Shown here in pieces: positions 45,544-54,900 of a stretch of 64,000 nucleotides of DNA. The notes under the pieces were generated by a model. The model worked only from the letters and a program-made list of their open reading frames with translations. It was not told where the DNA came from and ran no database searches. The DNA lies in contig NZ_RCWF01000008.1 in the NCBI RefSeq assembly GCF_003667345.1, positions 60,186-124,185 on the forward strand, in the 5' to 3' direction. How positions within the stretch are numbered: the stretch's first letter is position 1; each line of letters opens with the position of its first letter. The translations under genes and the position numbers were made by a program. The DNA is from Poseidonibacter antarcticus. GTDB lineage: Bacteria; Campylobacterota; Campylobacteria; Campylobacterales; Arcobacteraceae.

Positions 45544-47195
45544 ATCAAAAAATAGTTTTAATAGTAGATGATGAGCCTACAAATATTAATATAGTAGCAG
45601 AGAATTTACATAATTTATATCAAATAAGAATAGCAACAGATGGAATAACTGCTTTAGAAATGCTAGATAAAGTAAAACCTGATTTAATTTTACTCGATAT
45701 TAATATGCCAAAAATGAATGGTTATGAAGTTGCAGATAGAATAAAATCTTCAAAAGAAACAGAAAATATTCCTTTTATATTCTTAACTGCTAAGAATGAT
45801 TCAAAAAGTGTTGTAAAAGGTTTTAATAAAGGTGCTATTGATTATATATCAAAACCTTTCTCAAAAGAGGAATTACAAGCTAGAGTATCAACTCATTTAA
45901 AATTATATGAACTTAAAAACTCACTTGAACATACAGTTAATGAATTAGAACATAAAATACAAGAACTAGATGAAAGTCGAAAAGAGTTTGAAACAATTTT
46001 TGATAAATCATTAAATGGAATTGCTCTTACTGATTTAAATACAAATTTCCTAATGACAAATGATTCTTTCTCAAGAATAATAGGATATAACAAAGAAGAG
46101 TTAAAAAATCAAAGTTTCTTTTCACTAAGCTTAGAAGATGAAAGTTTAAAAGTAAAAGAAATAATTAATGATGTTCTAACAAATGGGTATGTTGAAAATA
46201 TAAATAAAGTATATAAAGTCAAAGATAAGATTATTACCGCAAATATATCTATTTCTCTAATGCCTGATAAAAAAACACTTTTATATAATATTGCAGATAT
46301 TACCCAATTAAAAAAAGCTGAATTCGAGATAAAACAATATATTAAACTTATGGATCAAAATATAATATCTTCAAATATAAATTTAAAAGGTGTTGTAACA
46401 AATATTTCAAAAGCATTTTTAAAAATTAGTGGCTTTAAAAAAGAAGAGTTAATTGGAAATGAATGTAGAATTATCCATCATAGTAATTTATCAAAAGAAA
46501 CATATTCTAAGTTATGGTCAACATTAGATAAAAATCTTATTTGGGAAGGTGAGTTAGAAAATAAAAGAAAAGATGTTTCTACTTACTGGCTTAAACTAGC
46601 TATTCATCCAGATTTTGATATTGCTAATGGTCAAAAAATAGGATATACCTTTATTATGCAAGATATCACAGATAAAAAAAGAATTGAAGAAATTTCTTTA
46701 CATGATGAACTTACAAAACTTTATAATAGACGACATTTTAATCAAGTATTACATAATGAACTCAATCGTGCTAAAAGAGATAAAAAAACACTGTCTTTTA
46801 TGATGTTAGATGTAGATTACTTCAAATTTTATAATGATACTTATGGACATCAAGAAGGGGATAAAGTCTTATGTAAAATCAGTAAAGTACTTAATAGCTT
46901 TTGCAAAAGAGCTGGAGATTTTGCATTTAGATTAGGAGGGGAAGAATTTGGAATTTTATTTTCTGAATTATCACAAAAAGAAGCTGAAATCTTTGCAAAT
47001 GTAATAAGAAAAGCTATTGAGAATTTAAAAATACCGCATGAAAAAAATGTAATTTCTAATGTAGTTACAATTTCTATAGGTTTATTAACTATATTATATA
47101 ATGAAGAAATCACAGAAATTGAGATATATAAAAAAGCTGATGATTTATTATATAAAGCAAAAGAAACTGGCAGAAATAAAGTATGCGCACAATAA
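45540..47195 (+). CDS. Response-regulator diguanylate cyclase (REC-PAS-PAS-GGEEF)
   Basis: 551 aa. N-terminal receiver with D10-D11 and phospho-acceptor D53 (LILLDINMPKMNG), a coiled-coil linker, two PAS domains (~145-260 and ~270-385), then a GGDEF domain. The active-site loop is GGEEF at 466-470, and the inhibitory I-site RxxD is at 457-460 (RAGD), exactly five residues before it. It should make c-di-GMP under feedback control. The start is TTG at 45540 with GGGGAG 7 nt upstream and overlaps the kinase stop. The kinase is therefore the likely phosphodonor. Confidence 0.92.
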   Translation: MNQKIVLIVDDEPTNINIVAENLHNLYQIRIATDGITALEMLDKVKPDLILLDINMPKMNGYEVADRIKSSKETENIPFIFLTAKNDSKSVVKGFNKGAIDYISKPFSKEELQARVSTHLKLYELKNSLEHTVNELEHKIQELDESRKEFETIFDKSLNGIALTDLNTNFLMTNDSFSRIIGYNKEELKNQSFFSLSLEDESLKVKEIINDVLTNGYVENINKVYKVKDKIITANISISLMPDKKTLLYNIADITQLKKAEFEIKQYIKLMDQNIISSNINLKGVVTNISKAFLKISGFKKEELIGNECRIIHHSNLSKETYSKLWSTLDKNLIWEGELENKRKDVSTYWLKLAIHPDFDIANGQKIGYTFIMQDITDKKRIEEISLHDELTKLYNRRHFNQVLHNELNRAKRDKKTLSFMMLDVDYFKFYNDTYGHQEGDKVLCKISKVLNSFCKRAGDFAFRLGGEEFGILFSELSQKEAEIFANVIRKAIENLKIPHEKNVISNVVTISIGLLTILYNEEITEIEIYKKADDLLYKAKETGRNKVCAQ

Positions 47196-47441
47196 TAATA
47201 AAAAATGAGGACTAATATACAAGTTTTTTATATACAAAAGATGTAATAGAATTACAAATGAATTAAAAAAGTTTAATCCTATACTATATAAAAGACTATC
47301 CAAAAATTAACGAATTTAAAAGAATTCAAGGTTAAGGAAATATTAAAACTAAACTAACATAAGATTAACTTATAATTGCTTATGCTTATTATAAGCTATA
47401 TTTATATAAAATTACCTAAGAATTACAAAAAAGGCCTTCAC
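47196..47441. other. Intergenic region upstream of ccoG
   Basis: 246 bp of A/T-rich sequence. It should hold the ccoG promoter. Short frames here lack ribosome binding sites. I see no RNA gene. Confidence 0.5.
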
Positions 47442-48824
47442 ATGAAAGAAAAAAATGAATTTCTAAAAAAAACTCCTTATCGGATAAAAAGATATTATGG
47501 TTATGCATTAGCAACTATTTTATCTATTTCTTTACCTTTTATCACAATTGGTGGTAATCATATTTTCTTATTATCTTTTGATAAGAAACAACTTCACTTA
47601 CTTGGAACTGCATTTGATATGCAAGAGTTGTATTTAATGCCATTTTTATTAATGCTTTTATTCTTGGGAATTTTTGCAGCAACATCTTTAGGAGGTCGTG
47701 CTTGGTGTGGTTGGGCTTGTCCTCAGACTATATTTAGAGTTATTTATAGAGACTTAATTGAGTCTAAGTTATTAGGATTACGAAGAATTAAAAATAAGCA
47801 AAAAGATCCTGATATGTCAAAAGCTAAAAATGTTTCTAAAAGAGTTATTGCTGTTATAATATGGACATTTTTATCATTATTAGCAGCATCAAACTTTATG
47901 TGGTTTTTCATTCCACCTGAAGATTTCTTCTCTTATTTACAAAATCCAACTGAACATATGGTATTAATTGGTTTTGTATTAGGAATTGCTGCATTTATTG
48001 TATATGATGGAATTTTATTAAAAGAAGATTTCTGTATTTATATTTGTCCTTACTCAAGAGTTCAATCTGTTTTATATGATGAAGATACTTATCAAGCAAT
48101 ATACTCAACTAAAAGAGGTGGAGATATTTATAATGAAGATAAAGAAAAAATTATCTTCAAAGCAAAAGATTTACCTTCTCAAACAAACGAATGTACAACA
48201 TGTGAAGCATGTGTTACTGTTTGTCCTACACATATTGATATCAGAAAAGGTACACAACTAGAATGTATCAACTGTTTAGAATGTGTTGATGCTTGTACTA
48301 CTGTTATGGGGAAACTTGGTAAACCATCACTTGTTCAATGGTCAAGTACAAATACAATTAAAAGAGATATTCCAACAAAAATTATTAGAAAGCAAACTAT
48401 TATGTATGCTGTTGCTTTACTAATTGTTGTTGCTCTATTATTTGTTATGGGTGGGAAAAAAGAATATATGTTACTAAATGTAAATAAAACTACTCAACTG
48501 TATAAAGTGAAAGAAAACCACGTTGTTGCCAATAATTTCTTATTATTATTCCAAAATACAGAATCAAAAAAATTAACATATAATATTGAAGTAGTTGATC
48601 ATGATGATATCCAAATTAAAAGATTTAAACCATTTACTCTAAGTCCTGGTAAAATGGCGAAAAAAGTTATGATATTAGAAACGAATAAAGTACTAGTTAA
48701 TGATTCTACAAGAGATACACCAATTACAGTAACTTTAAAAGCTTATGCTCAAGAAGATCCAGAAAAAGTAGTTGTTTTTAGAAAAGCTGTATTTATATAC
48801 CCAAGATTTGATAAACTTAAATAA
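47442..48824 (+). CDS. ccoG: CcoG/RdxA/FixG-type ferredoxin, cbb3 oxidase copper assembly
   Basis: 460 aa from ATG 47442, chosen because it has AAGG 7 nt upstream; the frame is open further upstream but begins with non-conserved, hydrophobic residues. Several membrane helices, the motif GRAWCGWACPQTIFR, two 4Cys ferredoxin sites (CTTCEACVTVCPTHIDI and CINCLECVDACTTVMG) and a C-terminal Ig-like periplasmic domain (from about 350) define the family. CcoG reduces Cu(II) for cbb3 cytochrome oxidase assembly. No cco operon lies in the window. Confidence 0.93.
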   Translation: MKEKNEFLKKTPYRIKRYYGYALATILSISLPFITIGGNHIFLLSFDKKQLHLLGTAFDMQELYLMPFLLMLLFLGIFAATSLGGRAWCGWACPQTIFRVIYRDLIESKLLGLRRIKNKQKDPDMSKAKNVSKRVIAVIIWTFLSLLAASNFMWFFIPPEDFFSYLQNPTEHMVLIGFVLGIAAFIVYDGILLKEDFCIYICPYSRVQSVLYDEDTYQAIYSTKRGGDIYNEDKEKIIFKAKDLPSQTNECTTCEACVTVCPTHIDIRKGTQLECINCLECVDACTTVMGKLGKPSLVQWSSTNTIKRDIPTKIIRKQTIMYAVALLIVVALLFVMGGKKEYMLLNVNKTTQLYKVKENHVVANNFLLLFQNTESKKLTYNIEVVDHDDIQIKRFKPFTLSPGKMAKKVMILETNKVLVNDSTRDTPITVTLKAYAQEDPEKVVVFRKAVFIYPRFDKLK

Positions 48825-48830
48825 CTTCAC

Positions 48831-48867
48831 AAATAGACAAGTTTATATAATATAAACCTGTCTATTT
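48831..48867 (+). terminator. Terminator of ccoG
   Basis: AAATAGACA-A-GTTTATA pairs with TATAAAC-C-TGTCTATTT, a long stem with one internal mismatch and a 3-nt loop, followed by CTTAAAAAAAC. It lies 6 nt after the stop codon. Confidence 0.75.
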
Positions 48868-48905
48868 CTTAAAAAAACTTACTTAACTTAATTATCAACA
48901 AAAAC

Positions 48906-48915
48906 TAGATACAAT
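48906..48915 (+). promoter_or_regulatory. Predicted -10 element of pyrG (TAGATACAAT)
   Basis: TAGATACAAT lies 37 nt upstream of the pyrG start and just after the ccoG terminator. It is identical to the box upstream of fabZ. Confidence 0.55.
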
Positions 48916-48951
48916 CGCGAATATCATTAACAAATTTCATTGGAGTATTAC

Positions 48952-50568
48952 ATGACTAAATTCATCTTCGTAACAGGTGGGGTTCTAAGTTCACTAGGAA
49001 AAGGAATCACCGCAGCATCAATTGCAACAATATTAAAACAATCTGGCTTCAAAGTAAGTATGCTTAAAATTGACCCATACTTAAATGTAGATCCAGGGAC
49101 AATGAGTCCACTAGAACATGGAGAAGTTTTCGTAACTGCCGATGGAGCAGAAACAGATTTAGACTTAGGAAATTACGAAAGATTTATTGATACAACGTTA
49201 AGTGCTAAAAACAACTTTACAACAGGACAAGTTTATCAAAGTGTAATTAAAAGAGAAAGAGAAGGTGGTTACTTAGGTAAAACTATTCAAGTAATTCCTC
49301 ATGTTGTAGATGAAATTAAAAGAAGAATTTATTCAGTTGCAGAAGGTTATGAATTTTTAATTGTTGAATTAGGTGGAACAGTAGGAGATATTGAAGGTTT
49401 ACCATTTATGGAGTCTATTCGTTCAATCAGACATGAACTTCCAAAAACAAATACTATGAATATTCATGTTACATTAATTCCATACATAGCAGCAGCTGAT
49501 GAACTTAAAACAAAACCAACACAACATTCTGTTCAAGAATTAAGAAGAATTGGTATTACTCCTCATATGTTAGTTTGTAGAACAGAGCGAACATTACCAA
49601 AGAATTTAAAAACAAAATTAGCAATGTCATGTGATATTGATAATAATGGAGTAATTGAAGCAGGTGATGCACAATCAATTTATCAAGTTCCTTTACATTT
49701 TATTAAAGAAGGGATCATTAATCCTTTATCTAATCATTTTAATATTAAAATCAAACCAAATATGGGGAAATGGGATACTTTAGTTAAAAATATTTTAGTA
49801 CCACAAGAAGAATTAACAATTGCATTTGTAGGAAAATATTTAGAATTAAAAGAATCATATAAATCATTAACAGAAGCATTAATTCATAGTGGTGCACATT
49901 TAAATACGAAAGTAAATATTCATTGGTGTGATTCTGAGAAAATCGAAGTTCATGGAGCTTATGATATTATTGGAGAATCTGATGGTATATTAGTAGCTGG
50001 TGGATTTGGACATAGAGGTGTAAAAGGAAAACTTGAAGCTATTAAATATGCTAGAGAAAATAAAATACCATACTTAGGTATTTGTCTTGGTATGCAATTA
50101 GCTGTTATAGAATATGCTAGAAATGTGTTAGGAATTGAAGATGCAAACTCTATTGAATTTGATAAAGAAACACCTAATCCATTAATTTATTTAATTGATG
50201 AATTTATGGATCAAAGTGGAGAAAAACAAATTAGAACTCATAAATCACCAATGGGTGGGACTATGAGATTAGGTGAGTATCCATTTGAACCTTTAAAAGG
50301 AACAAAATTACAAAAAGCATATGGAAATGAAGAAATTTATTTTGAAAGACATAGACATAGATATGAAGCAAATCCAGCTTATAAAGAAAGATTAGAAGAA
50401 GCAGGAATGATAATATCTGGACAATCTAATGGATTAATTGAAGCAGTTGAAATTAAAGATCATCCATGGTTTGTAGGTGTTCAATTCCATCCTGAGTTTA
50501 CATCACATTTAGAAACTCCAAACCCAATAATCTTAGAATTTGTTAGACAAGCAAATAAAAAAGATTAA
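48952..50568 (+). CDS. pyrG: CTP synthase
   Basis: 538 aa from ATG 48952, preceded by GGAG at 7 nt; the longer open frame adds four residues not seen in the family. Synthetase domain: [19 protein letters not shown] and [15 protein letters not shown]. Glutaminase domain: [12 protein letters not shown] with C378, and the C-terminal FHPEFTSH. It aminates UTP to CTP in the cytosol. Its stop overlaps the recJ start by 1 nt. Confidence 0.97.
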   Translation: MTKFIFVTGGVLSSLGKGITAASIATILKQSGFKVSMLKIDPYLNVDPGTMSPLEHGEVFVTADGAETDLDLGNYERFIDTTLSAKNNFTTGQVYQSVIKREREGGYLGKTIQVIPHVVDEIKRRIYSVAEGYEFLIVELGGTVGDIEGLPFMESIRSIRHELPKTNTMNIHVTLIPYIAAADELKTKPTQHSVQELRRIGITPHMLVCRTERTLPKNLKTKLAMSCDIDNNGVIEAGDAQSIYQVPLHFIKEGIINPLSNHFNIKIKPNMGKWDTLVKNILVPQEELTIAFVGKYLELKESYKSLTEALIHSGAHLNTKVNIHWCDSEKIEVHGAYDIIGESDGILVAGGFGHRGVKGKLEAIKYARENKIPYLGICLGMQLAVIEYARNVLGIEDANSIEFDKETPNPLIYLIDEFMDQSGEKQIRTHKSPMGGTMRLGEYPFEPLKGTKLQKAYGNEEIYFERHRHRYEANPAYKERLEEAGMIISGQSNGLIEAVEIKDHPWFVGVQFHPEFTSHLETPNPIILEFVRQANKKD

Positions 50569-52136
50569 TGATAAAAGTTACAAAAAATAGACTTTTTGAA
50601 CTACTTTCTGCTAGACATTCGAATAACTTATATTCGCGTCTTGCAGATATTCCAGCTCCTGATAATTTCAAAGATATTAAAAAAGCTTCTACGAGAATAA
50701 AAACTGCAATTTTAAATAAAGAAACTATTACAATAGTGGGTGACTACGATGTAGATGGTGTTGTATCAACTACAATAATGGTAGATTTCTTCAAAAAGAT
50801 TAATGTAAAAATCAATTATATAATTCCAAATAGATTCAAACATGGTTATGGTTTATCTCCAAAGATTGTAGATATGATTGATGATGGATTAGTAATAACT
50901 GTTGATAATGGAATATCGGCTGTTCCTGCTGCTTTAAAACTAAAAGAAAAAGGTATTGATTTAATTATCACAGATCATCATACCGTTGGTGAAAATATTC
51001 CTTATGCTTATGCAATAATTAACCCAAAACAAGAAGATTGTAACTTTGAGTTTAAAGATATTTGTGGAGCTCAAGTTGCTTGGTATTTATGTGCTGCAAT
51101 TAAAAAAGAGTTAAATCTTGATGTAAAAATGACAGACTTTTTAGATTTGCTTTGTGTTGCTATAATAGCAGATATTATGCCAATGACTGCACTTAATTAT
51201 ACTCTTGTAAAACAAGGTTTAAAAAAAATTAAAACATCACAAAGAGAAGCTTTTAAGAAGTTAAATGAAGTTATGCAAAAACAAGCTTTTGTATCAGATG
51301 ATATTGGCTTTTTTATAGCGCCAAAAATAAATAGTGCAGGAAGAATGGAAGATGCAAGTATTGCCTTAGAATTTCTTTTATCAAAAACTTCATATCAAGC
51401 AAATGACTCTTTACAAATGTTAGAAGAATTAAATACTTATAGAAAAGCACTTCAAGAAGATATTACAAAAAAAGCACAAGCAAAAACAAATGTAAATGAT
51501 AATGCGGTTATTGTTTGGGGTGAAAACTGGCATGAAGGTGTTATTGGAATTGTTGCATCAAAATTATCCAACACTTTTAAAAAACCTGCTTTTATCTTTT
51601 CTTTGAATAACGGTATTGCAAAAGGAAGTGCAAGAGCAAATGCAAATATAAATCTTCATACAATAATCACAAAAGCTTCACATTTACTTCTAGGATTTGG
51701 TGGACATAAAAATGCAGCTGGATTAGCTATGAAAGAAGAAAACCTAGAAGAGTTTAAAACTATTATAAATGAAGAATTAGAAGCTCATAAAGATGAATTA
51801 CATATTGAACCAACTACTTTAGGTGAATTAGATGTAGCATCAGTAGATTTACAATTTTTAGATATTATTGATCAATTTGAACCTTATGGTTTAGAAAACT
51901 TAAAACCTATATTCAAAATCTCAAAAGTTTCACTAGTAAAATGTACTTTAATGGGTAGAGATAAAAATCATATGAAATTAACATTAAATTGTGATGGAGT
52001 TATATTTGAAGCTATTAAATTTAATGACTCAAATAGTGATTTACCAAATATCTTTGACTTAGTTGTTTCAATTAGTAAAAATGAATTCCGAGGAGAGATA
52101 ACTCCTCAATTTTTAATACAAGATATTATCTTATAA
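50568..52136 (+). CDS. recJ: Single-stranded-DNA-specific exonuclease RecJ
   Basis: 522-aa 5'-3' exonuclease for recombination and repair. DHH motifs VGDYDVDGVVSTTIM, TVDNGIS and TDHHTVG, then DLLCVAIIADIMPM. DHHA1 GSARANANINLHTII and LGFGGHKNAAGLAM, then the OB-like C-terminal domain. It is coupled to pyrG and convergent with the FlgO-family pair (6-nt overlap at the 3' ends). Confidence 0.95.
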   Translation: MIKVTKNRLFELLSARHSNNLYSRLADIPAPDNFKDIKKASTRIKTAILNKETITIVGDYDVDGVVSTTIMVDFFKKINVKINYIIPNRFKHGYGLSPKIVDMIDDGLVITVDNGISAVPAALKLKEKGIDLIITDHHTVGENIPYAYAIINPKQEDCNFEFKDICGAQVAWYLCAAIKKELNLDVKMTDFLDLLCVAIIADIMPMTALNYTLVKQGLKKIKTSQREAFKKLNEVMQKQAFVSDDIGFFIAPKINSAGRMEDASIALEFLLSKTSYQANDSLQMLEELNTYRKALQEDITKKAQAKTNVNDNAVIVWGENWHEGVIGIVASKLSNTFKKPAFIFSLNNGIAKGSARANANINLHTIITKASHLLLGFGGHKNAAGLAMKEENLEEFKTIINEELEAHKDELHIEPTTLGELDVASVDLQFLDIIDQFEPYGLENLKPIFKISKVSLVKCTLMGRDKNHMKLTLNCDGVIFEAIKFNDSNSDLPNIFDLVVSISKNEFRGEITPQFLIQDIIL

Positions 52137-52715
52137 TACAATATGAGGACGTGAAATACTAGAAGAATCTGCTGATCCTTCTAATTGTAGAATTTCCTCA
52201 TCAATATCAGTTCTCTCATATGATGAAGCTAATATATAACCTGTTCTAATATCTATTAATTTTATAAATAGATTTAAACTTCTACTTGTAATTGAGTATG
52301 TTCCAACTACAGCAAATCTTTCTTTTTCTACTTTCTTGGAAATAATTTTATTGTGATCTCTAGTTAATAAATTAAAACCTGATTCACCTAATTCAAACTC
52401 TTTCCCAAATTCAATTTCACGAACAAGAATATTTAAAGAGACCAATCTATCTTTTAATATATCTGATAATAAAAAACCTAGCTCAGATCTATTTTTTAAT
52501 CTATCTAGATTAACAAAATCTGAAACTAATACAATATCATCAATCATTGTATTACTTTTTATTTTTTTAGCAGCATCATCAACTAAATCAGAGACTAAAG
52601 AGTGAAAGTCATTTGTACCATTTATAAGATTTTTATGTGAGCAAGAAGAAAGAAACAGGGTTACAAAAGAAGAAAGTATAACTAATTTTATAACTTTATA
52701 AAAGCTTGAACTCAT
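52131..52715 (-). CDS. FlgO-family outer-membrane lipoprotein (second of a pair)
   Basis: 194 aa. Lipobox LFLSSCSH. The FlgO domain includes FVNLDRLKNRSELGFLLSDILKDRL and VVGTYSITSRSLNLFIKLIDI. FlgO proteins are lipoproteins of the outer membrane linked to flagellar motility in Vibrio. The gene is 4 nt downstream of a paralogue. Its last codons overlap the end of recJ by 6 nt on the other strand. No flagellar genes are nearby, so the role here is an inference from family only. Confidence 0.8.
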   Translation of the reverse strand: MSSSFYKVIKLVILSSFVTLFLSSCSHKNLINGTNDFHSLVSDLVDDAAKKIKSNTMIDDIVLVSDFVNLDRLKNRSELGFLLSDILKDRLVSLNILVREIEFGKEFELGESGFNLLTRDHNKIISKKVEKERFAVVGTYSITSRSLNLFIKLIDIRTGYILASSYERTDIDEEILQLEGSADSSSISRPHIVL

Positions 52716-52719
52716 ATAT

Positions 52720-53385
52720 TTATCGTTCTTCTACTATGTTAATAGTTCTAGCTGCTTTACAATCTTTAAATAACATACAATCATTCATTCTTTTATGATT
52801 ATATGTTGCCCTAGAACTAGAGATAATTTTTCCCGTAATATTATCAATAACTCTTGCATTTAACATAACTTTCCCATATTGTCTAGAATAAGTTCCAACT
52901 ACAATATAAGTATTTGGAATTTTATTCTTCAATTTATTAGTTTTTCTACTGATAAAGTACTCTCCATCATTATTAACTGAAACTGCTAATTGTCCCCTAA
53001 ATTCAATAATATTAAAGCCTCTATTTGATAATTCATCAATTAAACTTTCACTGACTATTCTTCCAAATTCAGTAGTTTTTTTAAGTTCCGCAAGTCTTAC
53101 AAATGATGTAATAATTACAGGTTTATTTGTATTCATTTTTTTATTTCTCATCATTTGAGTTGCTAAAGAGGCTATTGTTCCTTCCAAAGTTGATTGAGTG
53201 GTTATATTTCTTTGCTTATCATCTGCAATTTCTAAAATTTGTTTTGTAGTTTGCACTTTGTTGTACTCTTTTAAAACATCGCCATTAAGAGAGGTACTTG
53301 TAATCTCTTTTTTATATGTACAACCTACTATTGTAAATGCGAGTAAAGTAGCTATTATTCCCACTTTAGATAAACTTTTAAACAT
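52720..53385 (-). CDS. FlgO-family outer-membrane lipoprotein (first of a pair)
   Basis: 221 aa. Lipobox FTIVGCTY. The FlgO domain is clear: IITSFVRLAELKKTTEFGRIVSESLIDELSNRG and VVGTYSRQYGKVMLNARVID. It aligns with its downstream neighbour over the whole domain (VVGTYS is identical), so the pair arose by duplication. Its C-terminus has extra cysteines (NDCMLFKDCKAAR), which the other copy lacks. ATG has AAAGGGG upstream. Confidence 0.82.
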   Translation of the reverse strand: MFKSLSKVGIIATLLAFTIVGCTYKKEITSTSLNGDVLKEYNKVQTTKQILEIADDKQRNITTQSTLEGTIASLATQMMRNKKMNTNKPVIITSFVRLAELKKTTEFGRIVSESLIDELSNRGFNIIEFRGQLAVSVNNDGEYFISRKTNKLKNKIPNTYIVVGTYSRQYGKVMLNARVIDNITGKIISSSRATYNHKRMNDCMLFKDCKAARTINIVEER

Positions 53386-53533
53386 TAAAAACCCCTTTAA
53401 CTGATTATTTAAATTTTATTTAAACTTTGCTTACATACTCTTGAAAAGATTATTTATTATTTTCTATAAAATCTAGTTTCAAAGCTTATTTATATGGGTT
53501 TGAATATAATTATAAAAACAAAAAAGGATTTTT

Positions 53534-54076
53534 ATGGCAAAAATTATAATAGCTATTTCAAATGGTTTTGAAGAGATTGAAGCAATAAGTATAATTGATA
53601 TTTGTAGACGTGCAAATATCGAAGTTACAATAGCAGCAACTGAAGATATTCAAACAGCAGGTGCTAATAGTATAAAAATTGTTGCAGATTGTCTAATAGA
53701 TACTATTAATTCTTCTGATTTTGATATGATTGTTTTACCAGGTGGTTTACCAAATGCATTTAATTTAGCAGAAAATGAAAAGGTACAATCACTTTTAAAA
53801 GAGTTCAAAGAACAAAATAAAAATATTGGAGCAATTTGTGCTGCACCTTATGCTTTACACAAAGCTGATGTTCTAAATGAAAACTTCACGTGTTATCCAA
53901 GTTTTGAAAAAGAAATAAGAGAAAATGGTTACCATGAAGATGATGCAATTGTAATTGATGGAAAAGTAATTACATCAAGAGGACCAGCAACTGCTATGAG
54001 TTTTGCCCTTGAAATTGTAAACATTTTATGTGAAGAAGAGACTTATACTAACGTAAAGAATGGTTTATTAGCATAA
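53534..54076 (+). CDS. DJ-1/PfpI family protein
   Basis: 180 aa. DJ-1 fold: NGFEEIEAISIIDICRRANI at the N-terminus with the conserved Glu, IVLPGGLPNA, and the nucleophile elbow GAICAAPYALHKA with its Cys. TSRGPATAMSFALEIV follows, as in ThiJ/YajL. Members act as deglycases/chaperones or redox protectors. The exact activity is not shown by sequence. It is a single gene followed by a terminator. Confidence 0.92.
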   Translation: MAKIIIAISNGFEEIEAISIIDICRRANIEVTIAATEDIQTAGANSIKIVADCLIDTINSSDFDMIVLPGGLPNAFNLAENEKVQSLLKEFKEQNKNIGAICAAPYALHKADVLNENFTCYPSFEKEIRENGYHEDDAIVIDGKVITSRGPATAMSFALEIVNILCEEETYTNVKNGLLA

Positions 54077-54084
54077 AAATAATC

Positions 54085-54118
54085 AAAAAAGATTAGATAA
54101 ATTATCTAATCTTTTTTT
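54085..54118 (+). terminator. Intrinsic terminator of the DJ-1 gene
   Basis: AAAAAAGATTAGATAA pairs with TTATCTAATCTTTTTTT around a minimal loop, giving a long stem and a seven-T run. It is symmetrical enough to act in both directions. Confidence 0.88.
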
Positions 54119-54162
54119 CTTCTTGTCATTCAATTGTAATCAAATAAAAATAAAATCCTTGA

Positions 54163-54900
54163 ATGAAATACAAAAGCATATTTATATCAGATATACATCT
54201 AGGAACAAAGTTTTCTAAAACAAAAGAATTATTAAACTTTTTAAAACATAATGAAAGTGAAAACCTAATATTAGTAGGTGATATTATTGATGGATGGGCT
54301 ATAAAAAGAAAGTTTATTTGGCCACAATCTCACTCAGATGTAATACAAAAAATATTGAAAAAAGCAAGAAAAGGAACAAACGTAACTTTTATAACAGGTA
54401 ACCATGATGAATTTATACGCCCTTTTGTACCTTTAATACTTGGTGATTCTTTAAAAATAACAAATGAATTAGATTATTATGGAATAAATGGGAATAAATA
54501 TTATATAACTCATGGAGATTTTTTTGACTCAATTACCATGACAAAAAAATGGCTAGCAATACTTGGTGATTATGGTTATGATTTACTTTTACATTTAAAT
54601 TCAGTATTAAATTTTTTAAGAAGAAAAGTAGGAATTCATAAATATTTCTCACTTTCAAAATATGTAAAAGATAGTGTTAAATCTTCAGTATCATTTATAA
54701 ATGATTTTGAAACAGTATTATCAAATCATGCAAAGAATAAAGGATATGATGGTATTATTTGTGGACACATTCATAAAGCAGAAATTAGAAATATTGATAC
54801 GATAGAATATTTAAATTGTGGTGATTGGGTAGAATCTTGTACCGCAATTGTTGAAACTTTCGATGGAGAATTTAAAATAATAAATTGGTTGGATAAATGA
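54163..54900 (+). CDS. LpxH-like metallophosphoesterase (UDP-2,3-diacylglucosamine diphosphatase family)
   Basis: 245 aa. The calcineurin-type motifs are ISDIHLG (D10, H12), VGDIIDGW, TGNHDEF, THGDFFD and CGHIHKAE. GDIIDGWAIKR and the NHDEFIRPF context are those of the LpxH/COG2908 group, which cleaves UDP-diacylglucosamine to lipid X. This would supply LpxB with its partner substrate. A general phosphoesterase role remains possible. It overlaps the patatin-like gene by 4 nt (ATGA), so the two are translationally coupled. Confidence 0.82.
   Translation: MKYKSIFISDIHLGTKFSKTKELLNFLKHNESENLILVGDIIDGWAIKRKFIWPQSHSDVIQKILKKARKGTNVTFITGNHDEFIRPFVPLILGDSLKITNELDYYGINGNKYYITHGDFFDSITMTKKWLAILGDYGYDLLLHLNSVLNFLRRKVGIHKYFSLSKYVKDSVKSSVSFINDFETVLSNHAKNKGYDGIICGHIHKAEIRNIDTIEYLNCGDWVESCTAIVETFDGEFKIINWLDK

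Noticed and set aside
46938..46952. Degenerate (inactive) GGDEF in the cyclase
   Set aside because: GGEEF is a functional variant, and the I-site and flanking residues are intact.
47376..47441. Longer N-terminus of ccoG
   Set aside because: It has no ribosome site and no family similarity; ATG at 47442 has AAGG at the right distance.
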